Positions 33,438 to 39,801 of a stretch of 54,512 bases of DNA are shown in pieces (the first letter of the stretch is position 1; each line of letters begins with the position of its first letter). Both the position numbers and the translations under genes were made by a program. The notes beneath the pieces were generated by a model. That model made no database searches and had not been told where the DNA came from. It was given only the letters and a program-made list of their open reading frames with translations. Source of the DNA: a virus; IMG/VR virus record IMGVR_UViG_3300007363_000026, positions 1 to 54,512 of that record; one strand, written 5' to 3'.

Positions 33438-33959
33438 TCACAGATACAGCCAATCCCGAAACACCTTGCGCTCAATGGCGCCTTGGCATCCTGCGAAGAA
33501 CGCCAGAAGCTTTTGAGCTTCCCGCTTGGTTGTCGCGGGCTGCGCCGCCATGTACTTTTCTGCAGGCGACGCTCTCTTGCCTACGCGCTGATCTCTTTCA
33601 GCAATTTGCCTGATGCGAGTGCCCGACAGATTCATACATTTACCGATCTCGGCATAGGTCAAGCCTTGTTCGCGCAAGCGGGCGACTCTCCGCATTTGCC
33701 CCCAATAATACTGCTCCCTAGCAACGTCGGCAGGCAAACGGTCGTCTAGTGGCCAGCTTCCAGCCTTTTGCTTGGTGCTCTTGATAACCCTTTTATGCTT
33801 TGGGGCTGCGGCCGGGACGCTGCGATGGACAACTATTCTTCGCATCGAGAGGCGCTGCCGCTCTCTGCGCTCCATCTCTTGCACTTCCCACGCAAGGATT
33901 TCTTCCTCCGTCAAAGGAGGTGCATCCACCCAGGCGAACGTAACGGGGCTTTTACTCAT
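33438..33959 (-). CDS. HTH protein upstream of the terminases (173 aa)
   Basis: The C-terminal half has a helix-turn-helix of the sigma-region-4 type (LREQGLTYAEIGKCMNLSGTRIRQIAER), followed by a basic linker and helices. The N-terminal part is basic and low-complexity. It may be a packaging-site or late-gene regulator. The first 50 residues look disordered. The start overlaps the downstream gene's end pattern (ATGA at 33956-33959). Confidence 0.6.
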   Translation of the reverse strand: MSKSPVTFAWVDAPPLTEEEILAWEVQEMERRERQRLSMRRIVVHRSVPAAAPKHKRVIKSTKQKAGSWPLDDRLPADVAREQYYWGQMRRVARLREQGLTYAEIGKCMNLSGTRIRQIAERDQRVGKRASPAEKYMAAQPATTKREAQKLLAFFAGCQGAIERKVFRDWLYL

Positions 33960-34159
33960 TCGATCATCTGCCCGTGTTTCCGCATCGCGTGTTTCACGTG
34001 ATCGGAAAGCTTTGATGACTTCTTGAGGTTGCCTGCGGCTTGATCGGCTTCGTTGAAATCCTTGGCGACAGCCATGGGAATGCCTGCCTTCTTGGCCACT
34101 TTTGGGTCGTGAGAGGCGGCGGCCATTAGCCTAGCTTGAGCTTTGGACTTGGAAGGCAT
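33956..34159 (-). CDS. small conserved phage protein, MPSKSKAQ type (67 aa)
   Basis: It begins MPSKSKAQARLMAAASHDP, a pattern shared by many short phage/prophage proteins of unknown function, and continues KVAKKAGIPMAVAKDFNEADQ. It is very basic and helical, perhaps nucleic-acid binding. One of the parS-like half sites (33990-34001) lies inside this gene. Confidence 0.6.
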   Translation of the reverse strand: MPSKSKAQARLMAAASHDPKVAKKAGIPMAVAKDFNEADQAAGNLKKSSKLSDHVKHAMRKHGQMIE

Positions 34160-34482
34160 TAGCTGAACTGCTTAATCTCGATTTCGTCCGCACTTATGCC
34201 GGTGCGGCCTGTTTCCAAGTAGATCAGGACGGCCTCGGCCACGTCGAACACGTCGCATATTCCCATAGACGACGCGGATTGGTTGGGCCGCATGGGCCGC
34301 GCACCAGCGTTTAGGATATCTATGGCAAACCTCAAGGCATAAGCGCGATCGTCTTTGCTTGGTACGGAAGCAGTCATGTCGTCCCCAAGGGCCGCGACAA
34401 GAACGTGCGCAATCTCTCTGTCTGACGCCTTTGGATGCGTCTTTCGGGTGGTCGCTATGATTTCCTCGAGGCTAATCCTCAC
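34159..34482 (-). CDS. hypothetical protein (107 aa)
   Basis: A helical N-terminal part (LEEIIATTRKTHPKASDREIAHVLVAAL) precedes an alpha/beta C-terminus. The ATG overlaps upstream by 4 nt (34479-34482) and its stop overlaps the next start (TAATG at 34159), so it is fully coupled. The function is unknown. Confidence 0.55.
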   Translation of the reverse strand: MRISLEEIIATTRKTHPKASDREIAHVLVAALGDDMTASVPSKDDRAYALRFAIDILNAGARPMRPNQSASSMGICDVFDVAEAVLIYLETGRTGISADEIEIKQFS

Positions 34483-34709
34483 GCCGCATCCTTCTCCGCT
34501 TCAGCGTATTGGCCAATCAAGACCTTGATCTGCTCTGCGATCTCGTCGGAGAGGGCTTTCATGATCTCAGGGTTTACCTGGCCAGGAAGGTTTGAGGCAT
34601 AGGCTGAGAGACGGCGGGACGCGACCTCGATGACGGCCATGGTGCGCATGATGTTTACGATCTTGGTGTCCTCGGTCACGTGAAACATTCCTTGTTTTTC
34701 GTGAAACAT
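34479..34709 (-). CDS. small hypothetical protein (76 aa)
   Basis: The N-terminus repeats MFH..., because its DNA contains a 12-bp direct repeat (see parS-like site). The start at 34709 is favoured by AAGGA four bases upstream and by direct abutment with the upstream stop (TGAATG). The body is helical (IVNIMRTMAVIEVASRRLSAYA). The function is unknown. Confidence 0.55.
   Translation of the reverse strand: MFHEKQGMFHVTEDTKIVNIMRTMAVIEVASRRLSAYASNLPGQVNPEIMKALSDEIAEQIKVLIGQYAEAEKDAA
34672..34708. promoter_or_regulatory. two parS-like sites in direct repeat
   Basis: Compared with the chromosomal parS consensus TGTTTCACGTGAAACA, bases 34693-34708 match 14 of 16 and 34672-34687 match 13 of 16, including an exact TCACGTGAAACA. 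They lie 21 bp apart as a direct repeat of CGTGAAACATTC. A third partial copy, TGTTTCACGTGA, is at 33990-34001. No parA or parB gene is in the window, so any binding would be by host ParB. Coding constraint alone could also explain part of the match. Confidence 0.4.
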
Positions 34710-34862
34710 TCAGTCCTTGCGGCATAGGATCAGGGGCCGTTTACCTATCCGGCAGAACCTTGTGATGAGCGTCCAGCCTTCCGGGGGCTCTGTCCCGTAG
34801 AAGTATTGGCGGAAGCCCTTGGGGATACGCCAATAGAAAACGCCGTCGAAATTCCGCTCCAT
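34710..34862 (-). CDS. small basic protein, first gene of the late operon (50 aa)
   Basis: A frame of 50 residues rich in aromatic and basic side chains (MERNFDGVFYWRIPKGFRQY ... LITRFCRIGKRPLILC). It has AAGGG upstream of the ATG and its stop abuts the next start (TGAATG). It follows the hairpin-rich gap. The function is unknown. It is too short to assign but has coherent composition. Confidence 0.5.
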   Translation of the reverse strand: MERNFDGVFYWRIPKGFRQYFYGTEPPEGWTLITRFCRIGKRPLILCRKD

Positions 34863-34936
34863 CGCCCTTGATTATCCACAATCTGGGTACATCTTATGGA
34901 TGTTCGGTCGCGTAGGTGTTGCGTAGCGCGTATATC

Positions 34937-34974
34937 ACGCCCAGGTACTAGCTCCCCCGGCTGGACCTGGGCGT
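34937..34974. terminator. large inverted repeat in the gap between early-left and late operons
   Basis: A perfect 10-bp repeat, ACGCCCAGGT (34937-34946) and ACCTGGGCGT (34965-34974), with an 18-nt loop that holds a further short AGC/GCT pairing. No T-run follows. It may be an RNA element for antitermination or a pausing hairpin rather than a simple terminator. Confidence 0.45.
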
Positions 34975-34984
34975 CACTCTTTCA

Positions 34985-35013
34985 GGAATAAGAAGGGCTG
35001 GGGTTAACCAGCC
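34985..35013 (-). terminator. possible leftward intrinsic terminator
   Basis: On the leftward strand GGCTGG-TTAACC-CCAGCC is followed by CTTCTTATTCC, a modest U-rich tail. It lies about 100 nt downstream of the last early-left gene and upstream of the late operon, where an antitermination-dependent stop would be expected. The remaining gap (34863-35111) shows no convincing promoter. Confidence 0.45.
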
Positions 35014-35111
35014 AGTTGGCGCCTAGGGAGGAGGTGGCGCTAAAAGTGGGCGGGGTTTTTGGGAGGCAGGGGCTGCTGCACCCAATGGACGCGGATATAC
35101 CCCGTGAAACC

Positions 35112-35465
35112 CTAATCCATTGGGGTTCGAAGCGAACTGGTGTATTGTGTGGGGTTGCTTTGGTGCATCCACTCCCTTACCTGCTCATAAGTTACATCCG
35201 CTCGAAATGGCGTTGGATGGTCAACCATAAAAATGGTCGTCATTTGGAATTCGCCAACCGGGTCCCTGTAGCAACGAGAGATGTATCGCGTATCGATAGT
35301 GATGGGTTCAAAATCTAGGTCTTCTTTGCGGCGCGGGTTGTGGTTGAAATAATCTGCACCAACCTGCACAAAACGACGTATCTCAACGATCATGGGGTTG
35401 CTTTGGGGGCAATTGGGGATTTGGTGCCGCGGCTTCGAAGCGCGGCTTTTCAAAGGAGTCGGCAT
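35112..35465 (-). CDS. hypothetical protein, possibly N-terminally truncated zinc-finger protein (117 aa)
   Basis: From ATG 35465 the protein has a basic N-terminus and a conserved-looking body (MIVEIRRFVQVGADYFNHNP ... YRDPVGEFQMTTIFMVDHP). The same frame stays open upstream and encodes KFCCVCGEIELNDHQCICC, a four-cysteine zinc-ribbon, but the only fitting start is ACG at 35558, which would give 148 aa. Either ACG is used as a start or an ATG has mutated. ATG 35393 is the shortest alternative. Confidence 0.5.
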   Translation of the reverse strand: MPTPLKSRASKPRHQIPNCPQSNPMIVEIRRFVQVGADYFNHNPRRKEDLDFEPITIDTRYISRCYRDPVGEFQMTTIFMVDHPTPFRADVTYEQVREWMHQSNPTQYTSSLRTPMD

Positions 35466-35580
35466 ATCGCTTATCGGCTGGCCGCCCTTTGACTCGAAGC
35501 AACATATGCACTGATGGTCGTTTAACTCAATCTCGCCACATACGCAACAAAATTTCGTCTCTACGCACTAAAATTCTGAA

Positions 35581-36117
35581 TTAGGCCGCTTGGACGGAAG
35601 AATGTTGCACAGACACCAGTCGCATGCTTCCGAGAAAGTCCATCCAAGCGCGCACCTCGTCCTTCTTGACCTCCGCGATGGTCGTGCGCTGGCCGTAAAT
35701 GACAACGCTTTGTCCGACCCTGAAGCCCGTCAGGTCAACCTCTTCCGCTTTCTCTCGAGATAGCGTCTGCAAAAAATCAATTTGATCGGCTCGCATAACC
35801 TCCGGTCTATTACCGAAGCCAAGCACGCCGATAACAGGCGAACCCTTTCCCAAAGCCTCTGAGGCCTCGTTTATGGCCTGCCGCTCAGCCCAGAAATCCA
35901 TGAATGCAGCACTCTTGGCCCCGTGGAATGCACCAAACACATAACCAGGCATTAGGGGGAATTTGGTCCAGCGCTTCAGGGAAGGCCTATTTCTTCGCTC
36001 TACAGCCCGTTCTTCGAATGGGAGGATAGCCTGCCTATCCCTTTGGTGGAGGGCGTGCAGGACGCGAAATTCGGCCTGTGGCGCGACCTTGATGGCGAAC
36101 CAGCTTATTCCAGTCAT
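35581..36117 (-). CDS. NusG-like transcription factor (178 aa)
   Basis: The N-terminal NGN domain is recognisable: ISWFAIKVAPQAEFRVLHALHQ, then LPFEERAVERRN and KFPLMPGYVFGAF. The C-terminal region has a KOW-type segment (GFRVGQSVVIYGQRTTIAEVKKD). Such proteins bind the RNA polymerase clamp helices and suppress pausing or termination. The gene is almost the last of the early-left operon, upstream of the hairpins that precede the late genes, so a late antiterminator role in the sense of lambda Q or RfaH is plausible. Confidence 0.8.
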   Translation of the reverse strand: MTGISWFAIKVAPQAEFRVLHALHQRDRQAILPFEERAVERRNRPSLKRWTKFPLMPGYVFGAFHGAKSAAFMDFWAERQAINEASEALGKGSPVIGVLGFGNRPEVMRADQIDFLQTLSREKAEEVDLTGFRVGQSVVIYGQRTTIAEVKKDEVRAWMDFLGSMRLVSVQHSSVQAA

Positions 36118-36329
36118 TGCGTCTGCCCCTTTTTCGCGACGCGCACGCGCTTGCGGCCATGCTCTCGAAGCTTTTTTTCCAGCTTTTTCGTTATGGGTAT
36201 TTCGTTAAAAAGGTGCTGCACCCTTGCCCAGTCACGCTCGGCATTCGCCAGAACCTCTTTCTCGTCGATGCTAAGCATGGCCGCCTTTGGGTAGTAGCGG
36301 CTCCCCTTGGGTGCTAGCTTGCGCTTCAT
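36114..36329 (-). CDS. small basic helical protein (71 aa)
   Basis: A Lys/Arg-rich protein with a helical middle (LSIDEKEVLANAERDWARVQHLF) and a C-terminal KKLREHGRKRVRVAKKG. It overlaps the NusG-like gene by ATGA and has AGGAGG before its start. It may bind RNA or DNA. The function is unknown. Confidence 0.6.
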   Translation of the reverse strand: MKRKLAPKGSRYYPKAAMLSIDEKEVLANAERDWARVQHLFNEIPITKKLEKKLREHGRKRVRVAKKGQTQ

Positions 36330-36466
36330 GGTGTTTTCCTCCTGACGCGTACTTTCTTGGACGATGCCTGCTTGAGGCGAATGTTGATCGGCAATCGAGC
36401 TTCGTTGCGGACGAGCTTGCCGTCCTTCAGCCTAAAGTCCTTGAGTTGTATGCGGCGGCCGGTCAT
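36326..36466 (-). CDS. tiny basic protein (46 aa)
   Basis: It is coupled upstream (TAATG at 36466) and downstream (ATGA at 36329-36326). Very basic (RRIQLKDFRLKDGKLVRNEARL ... KKVRVRRKT). The double coupling and the AGGAGG inside its end that serves the next gene support reality. The function is unknown. Confidence 0.55.
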   Translation of the reverse strand: MTGRRIQLKDFRLKDGKLVRNEARLPINIRLKQASSKKVRVRRKTP

Positions 36467-36756
36467 TAGTGGCTCGCTTTGCCAAGGACTTCCTTTTCGT
36501 ACGCATGCAGAACAGACGCCACGGTTTCAGGGAATGCCATCATGTCGCCGACGCGATCCATCAGCGTCGCCCTGAATTCATCTGCGCTCCCATGCTTGCA
36601 ATCATCCATGATCAGCGTGCAGGCCAGCGACAAAAGCGAAACAATCTTACGTTCGTTCGTTACCGCCTTCGCGCCTCGAACAAGGCCAACGAGGTGCATG
36701 TGGAAGCCAACGAAATCGTATATCTCTTCTGGAACGTCGTCCTCTGCGTCTGTCAT
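36466..36756 (-). CDS. hypothetical protein (96 aa)
   Basis: ATG 36756 was chosen for its ATGA overlap with the small membrane gene upstream. The protein is helical, with an acidic N-terminus (MTDAEDDVPEEIYDFVGFHM) and a KIVSLLSLACTLIMDDCKHG core. It resembles small phage proteins of unknown role. Confidence 0.55.
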   Translation of the reverse strand: MTDAEDDVPEEIYDFVGFHMHLVGLVRGAKAVTNERKIVSLLSLACTLIMDDCKHGSADEFRATLMDRVGDMMAFPETVASVLHAYEKEVLGKASH

Positions 36757-36836
36757 TTTGGCCACCACATGCCCAGCATAGTCCCAACCACCATGACGAT
36801 CAGTACGGGAAGCCATTCCTTGGCGAAGCGTTTCAT
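36753..36836 (-). CDS. 27-residue single-TM protein
   Basis: MKRFAKEWLPVLIVMVVGTM followed by a short tail: a basic start and one membrane helix. It is coupled at both ends by ATGA (36836-36833 and 36756-36753). The function is unknown. Confidence 0.5.
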   Translation of the reverse strand: MKRFAKEWLPVLIVMVVGTMLGMWWPK

Positions 36837-36928
36837 TTCCTTGACCCGCATTTGACGCAAAGCACGTAAGGCGTCGTGATCCTGCTATCAGCAGAAACGG
36901 TGATCCAGACGTGACGGCAGGCGCTCAT
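36833..36928 (-). CDS. 31-residue Cys/His mini-protein
   Basis: It contains CRH near the N-terminus and CVKCG near the C-terminus, enough for a minimal zinc site. ATGA overlaps on both sides (36928-36925 and 36836-36833). The function is unknown. Confidence 0.45.
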   Translation of the reverse strand: MSACRHVWITVSADSRITTPYVLCVKCGSRK

Positions 36929-37179
36929 AGCTTCGACCTGAATTCGTTGGCTTCGCGCTTCGTCTGGCGCTGGATGCGTTTGATCTCTCGAGCGACGGCT
37001 GCCTTTTGATCATCGAGCCATGTCGCATAATCGTCGTCTATCGTCGGCAGCGGCGCGTCTGTCGTGTGGATCGGACGGGCTGACCGGTGGAGTGATTGGA
37101 ATTTTGCCAGCGCTTCCTCGTAGGCGGACTGGCGGACCCTCAAGAGGTCGATTGCTGTTTCTGCGATGAGTTCCATCAT
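36925..37179 (-). CDS. small helical protein (84 aa)
   Basis: A mostly alpha-helical, charged protein (ETAIDLLRVRQSAYEEALAKF ... DDQKAAVAREIKRIQRQTKRE). It starts with ATG-ATG at 37179. It is a member of the compact early-left gene block. The function is unknown. Confidence 0.55.
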   Translation of the reverse strand: MMELIAETAIDLLRVRQSAYEEALAKFQSLHRSARPIHTTDAPLPTIDDDYATWLDDQKAAVAREIKRIQRQTKREANEFRSKL

Positions 37180-37199
37180 GATCGCTCCTGCGGCCAGAC

Positions 37200-37409
37200 C
37201 TACTTTCCGTCACGCTCGTAAAGTGCTTGCCTTAAATACACGGCTAAATCCAATGCCTCCTCGTATGCATCACGCAACGCATCCCTGCCATTGTGAGGCT
37301 GAAGACGGGTTCCATAAATTATCTCTCCTTGGATGTCGCGCTTCGACATATCCGACAGGACAAGACCCCACACCGCAGGCAAGTCGTTATTTTTTGGTTT
37401 TGGCTGCAC
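37200..37409 (-). CDS. small conserved phage protein (69 aa)
   Basis: The C-terminal helix LRDAYEEALDLAVYLRQALYER is a pattern seen in several short phage proteins related to nucleotide pyrophosphohydrolase-like helices. The N-terminal half has WGLVLSDMSKRDIQGEIIYG. The exact family is not certain. It is probably involved in nucleotide metabolism or is orphan. Confidence 0.5.
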   Translation of the reverse strand: MQPKPKNNDLPAVWGLVLSDMSKRDIQGEIIYGTRLQPHNGRDALRDAYEEALDLAVYLRQALYERDGK

Positions 37410-37462
37410 TGTTTCTTTCTCCTGTGGCGCGGTGGTACGCAGAACAGTCCGCGCGATAGGGG

Positions 37463-38089
37463 TTATTTGCCGCCGAAGTTCAGATTGAGCCTGACCATGC
37501 CGCTAATCTGGTCAGCCTTGATGTTGGCAAGGCCTGCGACAAGCTCGGTCTCATTGAACTTGGTGTAGCGGGTCTCGAGCGCCAGAGACATCATCGTGCC
37601 CTTGATGGGCATCTCGACGCCGCCGCCGTAGGTCCAGCCGCGCAGTGCGTTGGGAACGCCCGTAAGCGGGAGCGAGTAATTCATGTCCGACTGCGTGTAG
37701 CCAAGAAGCACGTAGGGCATCACGCCACCCATGTCGTAGCCAGCGCGGCCACCGAAGGCCCAGCCATCTCCGAGGCCGGCCGAGAAGGAGCCGAACGGGA
37801 GCGACACCTGAAAGGACGTATCGCGCCACGTGTATTCGCCCCAGGCGCCAATAACGATCGGCGAGCCAGTAAGGCGAAAGTCACAACCAGCATGCACGCC
37901 GAAGTCCGGCTGGCGTGAACGGGCGCCCAGACCGTCCAGCGAGGCCGGAAGCGAGGGCGCGGAGATGGTCGCACTCGCAATCGCTAAACCGGTTTGGGCG
38001 CCCACATGACACGGTGGCATTTGAGCGGAAGCCGAACCCATTGACACCAACAGAATAATAACACCAAGCGTATAGTTTTTCCACGACAT
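37463..38089 (-). CDS. outer-membrane beta-barrel protein (208 aa)
   Basis: It has a signal peptide with an ASA cleavage-like site (about residue 22), then alternating amphipathic strands rich in Gly and aromatic residues (FGVHAGCDFRL, WGEYTWRDTSFQVSL, AFGGRAGYDMGGVMPYVLLGY, MMSLALETRYTKF), ending near MVRLNLNF. This fits a small 8-stranded barrel of the OmpA/Omp25 type common in Alphaproteobacteria. A phage copy may alter the host surface, for example for superinfection exclusion. It has no close neighbour of related function. Confidence 0.75.
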   Translation of the reverse strand: MSWKNYTLGVIILLVSMGSASAQMPPCHVGAQTGLAIASATISAPSLPASLDGLGARSRQPDFGVHAGCDFRLTGSPIVIGAWGEYTWRDTSFQVSLPFGSFSAGLGDGWAFGGRAGYDMGGVMPYVLLGYTQSDMNYSLPLTGVPNALRGWTYGGGVEMPIKGTMMSLALETRYTKFNETELVAGLANIKADQISGMVRLNLNFGGK

Positions 38090-38133
38090 TTTCCATCTCC
38101 GTTGAGGTTTTTTACGCGATCACGCGGTTTGAT

Positions 38134-38286
38134 TTAACGCTTCCTACCTTTACGCTTTTGCGGGCGGCGTGAATGCTTCTCAATCCATTTAGATGCTGCA
38201 TCACGCTTTTGGTTTTCTTGCTCGTCAAGCACGCTAAGGCTGCGCTTTCTGCGCTTGGCGTCCATATGCCATTTGAGGGCACTCAT
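38134..38286 (-). CDS. small basic protein (50 aa)
   Basis: Lys/Arg-rich (AKRRKRSLSVLDEQENQKRD ... RRPQKRKGRKR). The ATG overlaps the upstream stop (ATGA, 38286-38283). Probably nucleic-acid binding. Between it and the barrel gene a hairpin of CGCG repeats is seen (about 38115-38130) without a T-run on the leftward strand. Confidence 0.5.
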   Translation of the reverse strand: MSALKWHMDAKRRKRSLSVLDEQENQKRDAASKWIEKHSRRPQKRKGRKR

Positions 38287-38576
38287 GCCGCCTCCGTTTG
38301 CTTGATCACCAGATCATCACAATCGTCTAGTTCGTCACTTGAGACGATTGGAATTCCAGTTTTTGCACAACGGCGCGCTTTATTGCCTTCTGGCTTGATT
38401 AGGTCGACGCCAAATGACGCAAACGTTTCCCATGCGTCAGCCTTCGCGGCTTCCAGCGCTTCAAGCTCAGCGCTCGTTCCGCCGAATTCCACCGCATCCC
38501 AGAATTGATTGAGCGATGCCGTGTAAAGCTCGTATGCCTTAGCGGCCATTTCGCGTTGGTCGATTGATGGGGTCAT
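38283..38576 (-). CDS. hypothetical protein with Cys pair (97 aa)
   Basis: A helical N-terminal 60 residues and a C-terminal part with CAKTGIPIVSSDELDDCDD, acidic at the end. Overlaps on both sides (ATGA 38576-38573 and 38286-38283). A small metal site is possible. The function is unknown. Confidence 0.5.
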   Translation of the reverse strand: MTPSIDQREMAAKAYELYTASLNQFWDAVEFGGTSAELEALEAAKADAWETFASFGVDLIKPEGNKARRCAKTGIPIVSSDELDDCDDLVIKQTEAA

Positions 38577-39190
38577 TCTTGGCTCTCGTGAAAGGTTGCC
38601 AAAAGTTCGTAAAGCCGGAAGATCTCTGCGTCTGACAACTGAGACCTGTCCTTGAGCGCATTTAGCTCGCTACGAAGGGCAATCCTTTGCCTCTCGCGAT
38701 CCGCCGCGCCTGCATCCCACTTGTCCCAATACTCCTTGTTCCGTACGCTCTGCTCGCGCTCGCACTTTGGACACAGCGGCAAGCTTTTAAGTTCGAACAA
38801 TTGCGTGCGAGATGTCACCGGCACCCGCTCTGCGCATCCGTTCGTACGGCATGCATGGGAGATGGTCGGATGAGCGCCGATAATGTCGCGCAGCCGCTTT
38901 CCGAAGCGGGCAAAGCGCACAAGATCCTGTGGCCACCCCTTCGGCGCCTGCGCAGCCTCGTCCCACTCTAAAAAAAGAGCAGCACAAAGCGCGTTGACGT
39001 TTACTTCTGGAACTTCCCAGTACAGAAGTCTGATCGCACGAAGGCGATCAGACCGGTCAGAGATTTTGCAAAGACCAATGGCGACCTCCTGCATGTCGTC
39101 GGTGATCTCCGCAATACGCCTAGAAAGCGCCGCGCGTTCGTCGATGAGATTGGCAATTTTCTGGATTGCAATGCTCGCTTCGCTACTCAT
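38573..39190 (-). CDS. zinc-finger helical protein of the replication operon (205 aa)
   Basis: The start at 39190 was chosen because its ATG overlaps the upstream stop (ATGA). Residues about 100-145 form a zinc-finger-like CRTNGC ... CPKCERE (CX4C and CX2C). The N-terminal part is coiled (LIDERAALSRRIAEITDDMQEV). It follows the putative helicase-loader gene, so a role in replication is possible but unproven. Confidence 0.55.
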   Translation of the reverse strand: MSSEASIAIQKIANLIDERAALSRRIAEITDDMQEVAIGLCKISDRSDRLRAIRLLYWEVPEVNVNALCAALFLEWDEAAQAPKGWPQDLVRFARFGKRLRDIIGAHPTISHACRTNGCAERVPVTSRTQLFELKSLPLCPKCEREQSVRNKEYWDKWDAGAADRERQRIALRSELNALKDRSQLSDAEIFRLYELLATFHESQE

Positions 39191-39801
39191 CGCACCACTC
39201 CATGCAGAACCATGTCGGCCAATTCCTCGCCACGGCGAACCATCTTCCCACCAAGGTCTGCCAAGGCAGCGGCTTGCGGCCATCCTCCACGAAGCGCCTT
39301 TTCGTAGGCGGCTTGAAACGCATCAGCATCCGCCTTGATGTCTCGCGCCTCGTACTCGTTTGGAGCGCGGCCCTTGGCGCGACAGAAGTCGTGCAGACCA
39401 CGAATCCAGCCCTCTTTCGCGGCGGCTCGCCCCTGCTGGGTTTTGATCAGGTTGTCCGCCAGATCCTTGCGCTCGTCTGACCAAAACGTGGTTTTTCTTT
39501 CGATGGGCTTTCCGTCCAGCGAAAGCTGTTCCTTCTGACGCTCCGCATCGAGCCAATACTTGGCCTCCTTGCAAGCAGCCAGGCACTCGGCAATCGTAGG
39601 CATCCACTGCTCACCTTGCCGCTTTCCGCGCGTCAGGATGATTTCGCGGCACGCTTTGGCCAGAACCTCGTCGGCATAGCCGCCAAGTTCCCGAACCATG
39701 AGCGTTGACCAGTTCTTTTCGCGCTCTTCGTCCCAATCGCGGCGAAAGCTGAAGTTGACGGTCAGGTCGTCGATGAACTTCAAGACCCCCTTCGTGCTCA
39801 T
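39187..39801 (-). CDS. hypothetical replication-operon protein (204 aa)
   Basis: A helical, Trp- and Lys-rich protein directly downstream of the DUF1376 initiator gene, overlapping it and the next gene by ATGA. By analogy to lambda O/P order it could be a helicase loader, but no P-loop or clear signature is visible. The family is unknown. Confidence 0.45.
   Translation of the reverse strand: MSTKGVLKFIDDLTVNFSFRRDWDEEREKNWSTLMVRELGGYADEVLAKACREIILTRGKRQGEQWMPTIAECLAACKEAKYWLDAERQKEQLSLDGKPIERKTTFWSDERKDLADNLIKTQQGRAAAKEGWIRGLHDFCRAKGRAPNEYEARDIKADADAFQAAYEKALRGGWPQAAALADLGGKMVRRGEELADMVLHGVVR

Noticed and set aside
33990-34708. A phage partition (parABS) locus
   Set aside because: parS-like DNA is present but no ParA or ParB gene was found in the window, so a self-contained partition system is not supported.
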